From positions 4,960,001 to 5,024,000 of the forward strand of contig VCCP01000002.1 of NCBI GenBank assembly GCA_005765155.1: 64,000 nucleotides of DNA, written 5' to 3'. Every line of letters starts with the position of its first letter. The first letter of the stretch is position 1. Source of the stretch: Zelopaecilomyces penicillatus. Its lineage: Eukaryota; Ascomycota; Sordariomycetes; Hypocreales; Pseudodiploosporaceae. The notes beneath the pieces were generated by a model that was not told where the DNA came from, made no database searches, and saw only the letters and a program-made list of their open reading frames with translations. Positions 45,987 through 57,526 of the stretch are shown here, piece by piece. The translations under genes and the position numbers were made by a program.

Positions 45987-46421
45987 ATGTCTCAATTCAT
46001 TCTCACTAAAGAACACGTCGTCCAAGCCTTTTCTCCACTCGCCGAGATCGACCCGGCAGCCCGCGCACCATTCTTCACCAACTCCATGGTGCCAGACATA
46101 ATATGGACCATCACGGGAAGCGCCCATTCCCTAGCCGGCACGCGGACCAACCTCCAATCACACTCGGACGCAACTTTTAAGCGTCTAGACGAGAAACTAA
46201 GAGGACCCGTCAAGTTTATGGTGGGACGGGTTATTGTTGATGCTCAAGCTTCTGAGGATGGATGGTGGGCTTGCGTTGAGGCAAAGGGCGAGGCGATGAC
46301 CAATAGCGGGGAAAACTACAATAACGAGTATGTTTGGCTGACGCGGTGGAATGATGAAGGCAAGATTGTGGAGGTGAGGGCTTATTTCGACACAATGCTC
46401 TCCGAACAGTTACTACTCTAG
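45987..46421 (+). CDS. SnoaL-like / NTF2-fold protein
   Basis: A single exon of 144 residues starts MSQFILTKEHVVQAF. The N-terminal helices (HVVQAFSPLAEIDPAARAPFF), the VPDIIWTITGSAHSLAG segment, the antiparallel strands around GRVIVDAQASEDGWWACVEA, and the NNEYVWLTRWNDEGKIVEVR strand pair followed by AYFDTMLSE are the pattern of the SnoaL-like branch of the NTF2 fold. These small pocket proteins include cyclases, dehydratases and isomerases in metabolite pathways, but most fungal members are uncharacterised. It has no signal peptide. It is divergent from the P450 pseudogene, and a shared past pathway is possible but unproven. The start is the first ATG; upstream in-frame codons are not conserved in style. 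Confidence 0.8.
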   Translation: MSQFILTKEHVVQAFSPLAEIDPAARAPFFTNSMVPDIIWTITGSAHSLAGTRTNLQSHSDATFKRLDEKLRGPVKFMVGRVIVDAQASEDGWWACVEAKGEAMTNSGENYNNEYVWLTRWNDEGKIVEVRAYFDTMLSEQLLL

Positions 46422-48927
46422 AGTGAGAGTCTGCAGCACACACACATATATATACATGTGATACAGCTTTGAATGGCTTACTTTGCCCTTTGGAACTTAC
46501 AGTGATGCCCTAGAGCCGTTACAATAGTGATTGTGGCAATTTATTTCGAAAAGTCTGAACTAATGCGGCCCGTCACATACTCACACAGAACAAGCTGCTG
46601 CGTATGCCGATGGGATTTCTTTTTAGCCACAAACGGTCGATATCATGTGAGATACACCAGTGGCCTATCAAAAATATGCTATATCACACCCGTCTGTTCT
46701 TGGCCAAGTGTATCTTCTTGGGGTTTATACTTTCAGCATGCTAGTTCTAGCTTCGTGATAATTCTGCATGCCCGCATTGACATGGGGATTTTATCCAATA
46801 TTGCTGAGACATGCATTAAAACATGCAGTAGCTTCGATTGGGGCCGCAATTAATGGTTCCAGGCAATGAACATGTGAGGTTTGTCTCCCCATGCAATTGC
46901 GCTGCCGCTTGTAGGTTTCGGGAAATCGGAGGTACCTTGGACTTGGATGAGAGAAGAGAATCAGGCTTTTTACTACGACGTAAGAATTACAAATCGATCA
47001 ATCATTTTGGGCTCCAAGAAGCTCATGCAGGCAAAAAAATTTGCATGAATTACCCTCCTCATTCGTACATGTCCTTGATCAATAACACACTTAATGGTTC
47101 AATGTAGAGTCCTCCTCTACTCTGTAAGCTGTCTCACACAATTGAACAACCCCCTCACGCCACCATCGCGATAATTCTTTGTCACATCAAATAACTAGGA
47201 TAGTTGTGTCGCTCTGAAGGCTTTGCTTTAGCACATCCCGTCGCATATTTCTGACAAACGAATGAGACGTTACAGCTGCTATTGCAAGTTTTCCTTTTGG
47301 TTGTAAATCAGTGCCTGAGACACCGATAACTACCTAGCTGGATAATTCTGTCACTTCTTAACGAACAATTTAGCCGAGCGAAGGGCATTTCTTCCATTGG
47401 TCGCCATGCAGTTGCAGTGCTACTGAACTTGGGATCACTATCACGAGACTATGCAATTGGCTGTTTCATTGATGAGACTGTAACTTTGACTCTACAGAAA
47501 CCAACGATGCAATGCTAGCTCGCGGCATCTGGTTTAGACCTTGACTCTCGGCACATCAACTTTTGAGGAGCGACGGGACAGTAGCGGCACCATTCTGACG
47601 ATCATCATCATGATTTACCAGTTTGAGCTTGCCTCCCAACGGTCGTGTATCCACAATGCGACGGCCCAAACACTCCGCTTAGGGATGTGCAAGAAGCAGG
47701 GGAGGGTCGACGGCAGGATCTGGGGGCTGCTGACATCTTTCTCGGCGCTATCGTGAAGCCGCAGATAGTCTGGGCGGCCCGGTGACATTCCGCCTCACTG
47801 CCGATTGGTCGTCTTAGAAAAGGATCTAGCTTTTAAATGGAAGCGCTGCATCCTTGAGGGCTACCGTGTCGGGATATTTACATGACAAATAAACAAAAAA
47901 GAAACTAGAGGGCCATCATATAATGAATCGCGATAAAGACTGGCTTGGATGAGACAGAAGCTGGCTCACACAAGACGTCTTATCCCACACCAAGATCAAC
48001 CTTGGCCATCTCACAGACGTGGGCGTGGAGTACGAGTACGAGTACCTTGATTCTCGTTGATTTCGAGGCGAGGCGAATGACCTTATTACACAAATTTAAC
48101 GTCTATATGATCTTATTATTAATATTGGTCTTACACTGTACTAGTCTATCTATATTATCTAGATCAGACCCTACATAGAGTAAGCAATCCCTTTCTATTT
48201 AATAGATACAGGGGAAAGAATACATAAACAAGTCCCTGTCCTCTATTTATATATAATATATCCTCTCTTGGCTGATCTTAAAGGCCGGGTTAGTATTAGT
48301 ATTATGGCTGTTTATAGCAGCTATGTTGCTTTATCTTTCTTCAAAGAGGGGGGTCTAAATAATCGATTTGGGTACAGAATCCGACTGGCTTCTGCTGGGT
48401 TCTACAAGTTTCTATAGAATTCTATCCCTAGGCGTGTTTCTATGGTTATTATCGATATGCATTATTATGATGGCTTTACTTTTCCCAGTACTGCTAGCAG
48501 CTGCCAGCGATCCACGCAATTCTGCCACCGCGCAGCCTCACTGTCCACACTATATAAACCTCAGTCCTCCCCGTCTTCCTCCCCTTTGGCCAGAAGGCCT
48601 GTTGCGCCCTCCCTGCGCCTGTGTATCTGATGTTGTTGGTACACAATAATAGTGTTTCTACCAGTAAGTCGTCCTCGCCGTCCTCGCTGCTGCCTCCCTG
48701 TGTGCCTCTTCTGACGAGCTGGATTTTGCCAGATGCCTGAAAACACAAATAGACCCATTCCTCTTCCACTTGCCTCAAGTTTGACGAGCATTGGTCTTAT
48801 GGGATTATGGCGATGATCCTGCACTTAGAAACCTGTTGGAAGGAAGCCAAGCAGTGACAATCCCATCACAACCTCAAGGGACAGCGTCACTACACAAAAG
48901 CAATATGTCTGAGCGAAGGGACCAGAT
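46422..48927. other. Gene-poor stretch with TA-rich tract
   Basis: About 2.5 kb has no gene I can support. The segment at 48040-48340 is strikingly TA-rich with repeated TATA, CTAG and TTAT words, suggestive of a RIP-degraded insertion. A short frame around 47600-47700 vaguely resembles a helix of a fungal regulator but is too weak to call. Confidence 0.5.
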
Positions 48928-49345
48928 ATGGTCCAGACTTTAACAGAGAACATCCGCGTGAGCCTGCGTCACTTGACCAACGATGAAGTCCAGAGGGATG
49001 CGACGAAAATCTTGGACTTACTCCAGATGTCACATCAAATCAACGGGGGGTACCAGGCCGTGTCGATTGATCTTTGCAACAGATTGAACAGGGATAATAG
49101 TAGCATGCGACATGAAATCCATAATCTTGGAAACAATGTGGCGAATCTACCACGAGACTTCGTACGCCTAGATAAAACTACAACGACTCAGACGAGACTT
49201 CGTACGTCTGGATGAAACTGTAGCGACGCAGGCGAAGGAGATGAGAGGAGATGGTCCAGATGAAAGAGATGGCCCAGACGAGAGAGGTGATGATGAAGAG
49301 CAGAGAGGAGATGGTCAAGAGCAGAGAGGAGATGAAGGAAATGTC
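48928..49345 (+). pseudogene. Unknown ORF interrupted by a 40-bp tandem duplication
   Basis: The ATG at 48928 opens a helical, polar frame (TKILDLLQMSHQINGGYQ, RHEIHNLGNNVANLPRDF). It reaches a TGA at 49213-49215 inside the second copy of a tandem 40-bp repeat. Because 40 is not a multiple of three, the duplication shifts the frame. The alternative frame after the repeat stays open and continues VRLDETVATQAKEMRGD, then a charged Gly/Asp/Glu/Arg repeat zone to about 49345. This reads as one former coding region broken by the duplication. I recognise no family. A chance ORF with a repetitive tail remains possible. Confidence 0.4.
49151..49230. repeat. 40-bp tandem duplication, 32 of 40 positions identical
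   Basis: Copy 1 is at 49151-49190 and copy 2 at 49191-49230, both containing ACGAGACTTCGTACG. Six of the eight differences are transitions. Confidence 0.9.
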
Positions 49346-49821
49346 ATCAAACCATGTTGCCGTTATCAGGTACTAAATATACTGTACCGAACACCTTATC
49401 ACTTCTACTCTCAAGTCTCAATTTTATTGTTTAAAATGCGATCTACATTCATAGCACATCCCCATTTTCGAGATCAAATATCCTTTCTGCATTCTACTGA
49501 ACCTGTCGTAAATCGGCGCTTTTTCCCCCTTTTTTGTCGATTTATTCTCAATTCTAACCACTACATTCGAAATGAAGACATGTCACTAGAAAGTCACGAA
49601 AGATGAGGTACATAATGTGAAAATTGATTGCCATTTTGTATTGAGTTTCCCAAACGTTGCAGTCTGCAAAAGTCATAACCTCATAAACACATTCAAAACC
49701 AACTCCATAGCACCTGGTATCTGAAAATACACAAAAAAAAAATGTCCAGCACACCCTGGCAGATTGTTTGCCAAATCTTTTATACCCCTTTATGCCATTT
49801 CCCAAACCAAACGTCCAATCA
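49346..49821. other. 3' region of the coiled-coil gene, no gene seen
   Basis: No coding signal is present in these 476 bp. A poly-A run lies at about 49732-49741. Confidence 0.5.
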
Positions 49822-50913
49822 TCAGAATGATCTGGTTCTCTTTGATCCCGAGGAGTCGCTCTCGAGCCCGCTGTCCACGATTTCCACCCTCTTGCGCTTC
49901 ATGCTCTGTTTCTCTGCAGTAGCTAACTGCTTGTTTGAGCGTTCCAGACGGGCCTTTAGGGATTTTATCCGCTCGCTTGACCTTGCCCTGATGTCGGCCC
50001 ACTCATCACACTGCATGACCATCTCATTGTTGAGATGATCGACCTCTTCTCTCAGTTGTGAGTTCTCTGCCGAGAGTTCCACCGAGATATCTGCCAGTCG
50101 AGTGTTTGTGCTCGCGAGTCTCTTGACCTCGCTCTTCAGAGATGCTATCTCATTCCTCATGTTCTTTGTGGCGGGGAGGTCGCCGAGACGAGTCTGCTGA
50201 ATTGCCTTGACTCTAGCCTCCATTTGCTTCTTGAGCTCCTTTAATTCCCAGTCTCTCTTTTCAAGCCGCAGGCTCTGTTCGTAGCGAGAAATCTCGCCGT
50301 GCTCGGGGACGTCTTGACAAAGTCCGCTGCAGCAAGGCTCGATCTGTCTGTCTGGAGCACTGTAGACAGTCCATCCACTGCACTCGGTTCGCAGGCTGTG
50401 AGCAAGGCTGGTGCGAGTAACCATACATGAGTGGGTGTCGTCGCTGTAATAACATGCGAGCAGAAGGAAGCGAGGCTTGGGCTCCTCGATCACAGCAAAG
50501 GTAATGCGCAGATAATCGCCATTTCGTTGGCGGAGCGAATGCTCCCAGTGCTTCCAGCCGTCAAAGTTCTTGGTGGCTGCCATGCCACGTTCAAGATGGG
50601 CTTTTGAGACGTAATCGATCTTGTACTCATCTTTGATTTGCTCAAAGAAGCCCACCCACTCGGCCCAATCCTCTTCGCCGATGATGGGTCCTGCGCCTTG
50701 AGTAGGCTTCCTCATGAGGACCGGAACCTCTTCAATTTGAGGGACCGGAGCCTCTTCAACTTGAGGCTTCTCCGGCTCCTTAGCGGTTGGCTTGGGGCGA
50801 GGGCGGTTGATAACAACACGGCCGTCGACGGCCTGAGTGCGCTTCTCCACTGGTACCGTCTCGATGCGAATCTTGACGGGCATCTTCTTTGTGTTGTTGT
50901 CGAGGATACCCAT
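49822..50913 (-). CDS. Coiled-coil protein of unknown function
   Basis: A single exon of 363 residues begins at the first ATG at 50913 (MGILDNNTKKMPVK); a second ATG at 50883 would also serve. The frame is open further upstream but only from a TTG. The N-terminal 80 residues are Pro/Glu/Lys-rich and disordered. A small globular region follows (GPIIGEEDWAEWVGFFEQIK, FDGWKHWEHSLRQRNGDYLR, then RFLLLACYYSDD) with a few cysteines around residue 200. A long coiled coil runs over about the last 160 residues (LRLEKRDWELKELKKQME, NEIASLKSEVKRL, SAENSQLREEVDHLNNE). The C terminus has a basic nuclear-localisation-like KRKRVE and a Ser-rich end. I recognise no family. A nuclear structural or adaptor role is only a guess. 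Confidence 0.75.
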   Translation of the reverse strand: MGILDNNTKKMPVKIRIETVPVEKRTQAVDGRVVINRPRPKPTAKEPEKPQVEEAPVPQIEEVPVLMRKPTQGAGPIIGEEDWAEWVGFFEQIKDEYKIDYVSKAHLERGMAATKNFDGWKHWEHSLRQRNGDYLRITFAVIEEPKPRFLLLACYYSDDTHSCMVTRTSLAHSLRTECSGWTVYSAPDRQIEPCCSGLCQDVPEHGEISRYEQSLRLEKRDWELKELKKQMEARVKAIQQTRLGDLPATKNMRNEIASLKSEVKRLASTNTRLADISVELSAENSQLREEVDHLNNEMVMQCDEWADIRARSSERIKSLKARLERSNKQLATAEKQSMKRKRVEIVDSGLESDSSGSKRTRSF

Positions 50914-52381
50914 TTTGAATGACGGAGTATCCAAAGCTTTTGTGTGTCTGAGGACAAAAGGGTTATGTGGATGGGACAAAAAGAGGTAGATGAGAAAATG
51001 AGTTTTTCTGAGGGTGTTGTCTCAATGCAAGAGGAGATGCAAGGTTGAGAATTATTGGAAATTTTCCCAGAGGTCAAGTAAAGTAGCAAGCTGACGTATA
51101 GAGATGCGAGAGCCTATTGAAGGTGAGAACAATGTCATAGAACAATGATATAGTCCAATCACTGACAGTAAAGTGATGTGGGTCAATACCAGCTGTCAGG
51201 TCTGTCAACAATGCGATGGTAGCAAGATATGAAGAGACGGATGCGCAGATGTGAGATGGTATCTTTTCAAACAAGAAGATGGATAAGGAAGAAGAAGAAC
51301 ACGAACACAGATGGAAAATCGAGGAGATTATATACCTGTAGAATTTAACGTCGAGATAAGGTTGTTGCTGGCTTACAAGAAAACTCAGACGGACGTTGTA
51401 AGAGTCCACATCTTATAGTTTAGCCAGCTTTAGAAATAAAGTCTCCCCATAAGTTATCATATCCTACTTGTCACGGGAACAAAAGCTTGAATACGGCTCA
51501 AAGGGTCAACAGGTGCAACTGTCAGACAGCCCCTTTCTGGCTTGACACGCCGCCGAGAATCTGGTAAGTGGTTGAGTGGGCAGTGACAGTTGGTATAGAA
51601 GTAAAACGCTAAGTTAGTCACGTCCTATATTGTTATTTATTTCAGGATAGTTATTTATTTCAGGTTAACTAACATCCGCAATGTGCTCGTTTGGTTGTGT
51701 GCCGCTCCAAAGTTTTGAGCATCTTCTCCCAAAGATCCCTCCAACGTTCCTCCCCCCCCCCCCCCTTTCCCCCCTCCAAACCAGGACTGCATTTACCAAA
51801 AGTCTCGACCCACCAGCACTCAATATATCGACTTTAGACTTTTCATGGTGGCTTGCCTCAATGCTTTGAACCTTGATCCCACAGTGCTCAGGGTGAGTTG
51901 TCAAGTTTAACTTCATGGTCATCTGATTAGTTAATCATGGACATCCACAAAAATTCTATAACATTCTGTGAATTTCCACTGCTATGAATTTTTGCATCTA
52001 TCTTTCACTTAGAATATTAATTTGACCCCAGAGAATGTGTTGTGCTCAAGTCAAGAGAGTTGTTGTGGCAGACAGAGTTGTGAATGAAAGGTGAGTATAA
52101 TCCGAGGAGACAATGACGCGGAACATCATACAGCGTAAGCCTTTCTTCGATTGCAAATGGATTGGCCAAGTTTCGCCCAATGAGGTATCCAAGTCATCGC
52201 GGTTCCATAGACCACGGCAACATTGTCTAGAGAGACGGGAATTCACGTAGAAGAAAGGTTAAGCATCATTCACTACTTTATAAATCTGGCATCACGTCGC
52301 TAGTAGAAAATTGCAGCATGCAGCAATCGGCGCAAGAAAGGTTTTACAAGGTGTGGGCTAACGCTATACACATAGAACCTA
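50914..52381. other. Intergenic region with poly-C run and short direct repeat
   Basis: No gene is seen. TTATTTATTTCAGG occurs twice at 51633-51646 and 51651-51664. A C-rich run lies at about 51750-51775. The 400 bp next to the coiled-coil gene are probably its 5' leader. Confidence 0.5.
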
Positions 52382-54080
52382 TCAGAGATGCCAGAGAAAC
52401 GCGGGATGCTTCCAGTCAAGATCTTCAATCTCCTGTTGTGTCAGGCCTGAGAGCTCCTGATCAATATCCTTGCTCTTCCGTTTCACATTGTCCCTCTTCA
52501 TCCAGACCAACGTCAATGAGCTAATGATTAGAATCATGCTAGCCGTTGCCAAGTTGAGACCGTTTCCAATGTGATAGTCCGGGCCATCAAATGGCAGGAA
52601 GGCCCAGGCGCTGATCAGTCCCCCGATATTACCAACCATGACATTAACGCCAATGGCCGCACTGCGGGCCGTGTCGCTGATTACGTTTGCCGAAACGTGG
52701 GCGTTCGTCAAGGGGCCAAGGACGAATGCGGACGAGGTGATGAGGAATGTTGCGGCATACCGTACAGTTGGGTCTTTAACGCCGAGGAACATGCTGTAAC
52801 CCACCATCACCATCGGGGCGGACAGGACGATAAAGATTTGGCGACGGTCAAAGCGCCAACTCAGCAGTGGGAAGAGAAGAGTGAAGAATGCGCCACAGAC
52901 ATAGGGCGGAACGGTAAGAAGTTGATGCTGGATTGTTGTCTTGTCGCGATACAGTGTCCTGACAATTGTCGGTGCGAAGAATGCCAACCCTTGCACGGTG
53001 ATGTTGTTGAGAAGAAATACGAACGCTGTGCTCAGCGTAACCGGGCAAGACATGCCTTTAAAGAGCTTTGTTTTGTCGATTGTGTCTAGAACGGTTGTAG
53101 TCCCCACGCGCTCAGACTTGATGCGAGCAACGGCCAGATCCTTTTCTTCCTCTGTTAGCCAACGCGCCGTGGCAGGGCGGTCTGTCAGGGTGCAAAATCC
53201 AATAAGTGCGAGCAGAACAGTGATAATGCCTTCAATAGCAAAAATCATGCGCCACTCGTGGAGACCGCTAAAATGATCAAGTTTGAGAATAGCCGACGCC
53301 AGAAGGCCGCCGAAGGCGCCAGCAAGAGGCGACATGACAATGTAAAGGGAGAGCCGAAAGGCCAGCTCGGAGCGGCGATACCAGCGCGATAGATAGTAAG
53401 CAATGCCGGGAAACATGCCTGCCTCGAAGATGCCGAGCAGAAAGCGCACGGCGCAGGCTTGTTGCATTGTCTTGACGTAGGCGGTCCCCAGCGACACAAG
53501 TCCAAAGAGTAGAGTGGTGAGCGGGATAAACCATCCCGGCCCCATCCATTTGCACAAGATGGTTGACGGTATCTCGAAGACGATATATGCCACATAAAAG
53601 ACTGAAATAATAACGTTATAATCGTAGCCCACCAGGCTCAGATCGCGGTCGAGACCGGCGATTTTCGCATTGCCTATATCAGCCCGTCAGCATTGCTCAT
53701 ACAGCGAATAGCGCAGACAGGTTGCCTCATCCAAGCCTTACCGATGTTCGCGCGGTCAATAAAGCAAAACATGTACAGCAGCGCTACAGTCGGAATGATG
53801 TACAGGTCAATCTTCAGTCGAAGTTTGCGTTCGGCCACAGGGTCGAACTTCACAATCGTTTGCCCATATCTAAGCGGGGGAATTAGCATGCGCCATACAG
53901 TACCAAACAAGGAGCTGTGGGTTCCCAGAGACATAATTGAAAGAAAAAACCCCGAGTATGTCCAGCTGGGCGTGTTCATGGGATAATTACATACCTGTCG
54001 GTGGCAGCTTGGCCTTGTTCGGCGGCATGGTGCAGTGACGATACGTTGATAGTCTCTTTCTCTGGGGAGTGGGAAGACAT
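52382..54080 (-). CDS. MFS transporter of the Dal5/anion:cation symporter type
   Basis: Three exons on the minus strand, 54080-53995, 53869-53742 and 53673-52382, give 501 residues. Introns of 125 and 68 nt have GTATGT and GTAAGG donors. The start MSSHSPEKET leads to a hydrophilic N terminus and the family block VAERKLRLKIDLYIIPTVAL. YMFCFIDRANIG ends TM1, followed by AKIAGLDRDL. Other signatures are YIVFEIPSTILCK, VRFLLGIFEAGMFPGIAYYL with the RWYRRSE loop, and EWRMIFAIEGIITV. Twelve membrane spans are visible and the cytoplasmic tail is short (LDWKHPAFLWHL). Characterised relatives carry allantoate, nicotinate, pantothenate or other organic anions with protons at the plasma membrane; the substrate here is not predictable. 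The last exon covers nearly the entire membrane domain. Confidence 0.9.
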
Positions 54081-55749
54081 GACGCGCCAAAGTGGACGTG
54101 GCCGACGATGATCCGGCGTGGATGCTGCAATTGCGATTTCGATTGACTTCGAGAAAGAGTCGAGGGCTGCCTACATGGCTGGTGGACACTTTGCGGTCGC
54201 TGAGGATGATGAAGGAAGCAGACAACTGCCCAAGTCAAGGCAAACGGGCCTCACTGCGCATCTATGTAATAATCGGAGTTCCACAACAGCAACTCAGCGC
54301 CCGCCGCCCTTGTGCTCAGCTGCAGTCAGCCAGCAGCCTGTTGATTAATGTCTGGTCTCGGGCAGTCCCGACCCGGGGTCTCTGCTGTTCCAGCCAGTAC
54401 CGTGATCTGACTATAGTAGCCGTGAATTAAGTTCCATCCATGGCCACGGCCAATGCTGACGTTAATAAAAGCACGAAGCGCTCGAAACAGCGCCAAGTCC
54501 TATCGTTGGGGGGGTGGCCCACTGGTCACAATCTGGCCCGCCCGTTTGCTTTGGCTGATGATCGCAAGAAGAAGCCTCGCCCGGCTTCCAAGACTACAAG
54601 ACTACTAGCTTTGAAAGGAACGTGCTGACTTGCTCCAGGCCCGCCTCCTCGCACGCCTCGCCAAGCCAGCCAACGTTGTCTTGCGTGTGTGCTAGGCCGT
54701 TAGCGAACGTGATAATTAATAGTTAGCGATTCCTTTGGACAGTAAGCGGTGTCTAATAAGAAGGCTGGATTAGAGTGTTTAGCGGGGTAACGGAAGTGAC
54801 ACGGCACTCATTCCCAGCATCTCGGATGCCTCAGAGATCAGAGGAGGCCGAGGAGGATGCAGATGGAAAGTAATTAGAGGACACATTCCTCCATATGCCG
54901 GCATTCCAGTCGGGAAGCAAACTCAAAGCTGCCCTCGGCCGATGCCAGCTGTACGCATAGTAGGCTGTCGACCATGGCCCTTAAATTATCTACTTGTGGG
55001 CACATAGACGAAGCTAGAAGAGCGAAAGGATTCAATCAATGATCGGATTGTAGTTAAATTAAGGACATGTTCGTTGAAAGGGCCCAACTGCCTGCATGCT
55101 GCAGCCCGTTCCGCTACCCAGTGAAACAAAAATATGCCGCCGAAAGAGCCGTCGACAGTGGCGCGAATCCTACAGTAGCCAGGCATGTTAGGTAATCATG
55201 TGTGGGCTGAAAGGAAGCACTGGTCGGTCATGATTTGGCAAGCTTGTGTCATAATTACAGTCAAGCACAATAGTGATTAAGTGCTCTTTGCTTGCAAATC
55301 ACACAGCCTGTGTGAAGAGAATCATCGGCGCACACCCTAATTCCTGGGGCCCTACAGGCAAGTTACATTCAAATGCTTCGTAATAGCTCAAAGCTTGCTT
55401 CCTCTTTTGGCTTTCATAGCATCGGCGCCAGTCCGAGACAGCTGAGTGGCGATGCTTGTGTAGGGCTTGGAAATGCTATAGACCTGATTGGTCAGTTAGG
55501 GTCCATTGGTGTTTTTAGCCAATGAGAGCGCTGGCATATCTGGTGCATCTCAAGGTCAGCATTCGTCGAAGCAACTGGTGACAGGTGGATCCTTCAACAA
55601 CTACAAAAGACGTCACAGTCCTTTACTGAATTACAGGTTTACTACATCAGTTCATCTTCTTAAGACCAAAATCCTTCAGTTAAACATCCTACGGCTTACA
55701 ACTATTTCTCTGTGAACCAAGAAAGAAGCATACCTTTAAACCGCCCAAT
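54081..55749. promoter_or_regulatory. Divergent spacer between the MFS carrier and the Cys-rich gene
   Basis: This 1.67-kb region lies between outward-facing genes and carries both promoters. A 62-codon frame at 54440-54628 has a plausible ATG but no motif or homology and is not called. Confidence 0.5.
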
Positions 55750-56247
55750 ATGACACCCACCAAGTCCTCCACCTGCTGTCGCCAAGGCAATAACGCTGAA
55801 TGCGCCTGTGGTAAGCATCCCCCCTCCATCTCACCAGGACCGGGCTCCCTTGCTTGTGACCATGGACAATTGAGTATGGACACACTTATTGACATCGCTC
55901 TTCACAGCCCAACAAGCCACGTGCAGTTGTGGAAAGCAGTCTGCTCTTCACTGCACATGCGACAAGGCCACCGTCGAGAACAGTGTTGGTGGCCCCCGCT
56001 GCTCATGCCGAGCTCGTCCTGCAGGGGAATGCACTTGTGAACGTGCCGTCGCCGAGAATGCTCCCGTAACAGGCTCAACGTGCGCCTGTGGCGTTCGACC
56101 TTCTGGTACGATGACACTGGGTATTTATCAAAGCTGAGGGGAATTGTGGCTTGCTAACAGATGCGTCTAGCTGCTTGCACTTGCGAAAAGGCCTCTGACG
56201 GAGGCTACAACCCCGCGAACGAGATTGATTTCACAACCTCCAAGTAA
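55750..56247 (+). CDS. Metallothionein-like Cys-rich protein
   Basis: Three small exons, 55750-55810, 55908-56105 and 56171-56247, give 111 residues. The introns are 97 nt (GTAAGC to CACAG) and 65 nt (GTACGA to TCTAG, with GCTAAC as branch site). The protein has 16 cysteines, at 9, 10, 18, 20, 26, 28, 36, 38, 52, 54, 62, 64, 79, 81, 89 and 91. Apart from the initial CC pair they are all C-x-C pairs, spaced by short polar segments such as DKATVENSVGGP and ERAVAENAP. The C terminus is Cys-free (GGYNPANEIDFTTSK). This matches fungal cysteine-rich proteins related to copper-resistance metallothioneins (Crd2-like). Binding of Cu(I) or Zn by thiolate clusters is expected from the pattern. Unspliced frames destroy the cysteine array, so the gene is easily missed. 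Confidence 0.85.
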
Positions 56248-57526
56248 AGAAATAATTATTGGGTATTGGTGACTTAAATCACGTCTTATCTTTTCATGTA
56301 TAATTGAGAGTCTGCATATTTCCGCCGAATTGGTCGGCTGAACAAAGGCGTTTCGGAGAAAAGGGATTTGCTACCATGATCGCTCAGTTGGGGGGGGTAT
56401 TGAGCGAAAGGGAACCATGATGTTTTGACGAATGGGGATTGCGCAACTCGCACAGGAAACAAATACCACTTGTTTTCCTATGGATAGAGGGCGAATAAAT
56501 GAAATGTGTCGTGATAGAGCAAACAATCTAGTTACACAGGTTTATAAGTGCTCATGATTCACATCGGATAAAGCGCAATTAACACACGTTGATAATGTTG
56601 GCCCCACTTCCATTGAGTGCATGTATTGAATGAGAGTCATGGAAACACAATTTCATTGACTTGTTCAGGCCATGAGCGCCCGAAACTCAGAAAAGCAGTA
56701 AATAACTTGGTGAATTAATATTGAGCTACATAAATACCGAATAGAATACCTCGCCGGCTTTGCTGAGCTCATAACTGTGGACAAGAATGCAAAAATTCCA
56801 AACTCTTGTTGTATGTTCAGGTTAGGTGACATACCTTATGACGTGCTCCGTTATTTGCGCTGCCTGTTACCACCTAAACTCACACAGTACAGCAATACAA
56901 GCCAGCAACAGCCCAGTTTTCTCTCTATACACACTGCAACTCCCAGACATTACAAACCGCAGCATAAAAAGGCGAGATCACGCATGCGCAGTTGCTGCTC
57001 TTTGGAACCTTCACCGCTTACGACCCCAGCTATGCCAACTCGTTGGACTTCCTTCTAGAAACTTTTTTTTTTTTTTTTTTAAATTACTGCCGGACAAATC
57101 CCTCACGCCAGAGCTTACAGGCAGGCGGTCAACGCCTAAAAGCGACCCAGGGCGATTACTAGCAGCTCTCTGCTGTGGGGCTCATCCCGGTTACTCCGTT
57201 CCAGCGACTTTGTTTGGGTACCTTTCAGAGCTTACAGGTCTTGGGAGAAAAAAATCCTCCCTGGTCGCGTTGTCCTGTCATTACTAAGGCACTCACTCTC
57301 CTTCAGCAGCGCCTTTGACAAGCCCAACCGTCTTTCATCACCAGACAGGCCGCCTTTGTTTCTTTTTTTCCCGCCAAATCTACCCAGCGTGTGATCAAAG
57401 TAGATTTTGCTTGCGCCTGAAGGCATCTCTGAGTTGTTGAGGCACAGAATTGTTCCTTACTAACTCGCGTCCTCGGAGCATCTCCCCTCTATCCTTTGGC
57501 CTTTACCAGCAACAACACGCGACGCG
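56248..57526. promoter_or_regulatory. Upstream region of the RCC1-family gene
   Basis: About 1.3 kb without a gene. A 20-bp poly-T run lies at about 57062-57081. CT-rich leader-like sequence precedes the ATG at 57527. Confidence 0.5.

Noticed and set aside
47541..47756. Frame with a helix faintly like a fungal transcription-factor middle domain
   Set aside because: The likeness is limited to about 15 residues and there is no zinc cluster or splice structure around it.
51633..51664. Direct repeat of TTATTTATTTCAGG as target-site duplication
   Set aside because: The copies are 18 bp apart with only four bases between them, so no element can lie inside; simple local duplication is enough.
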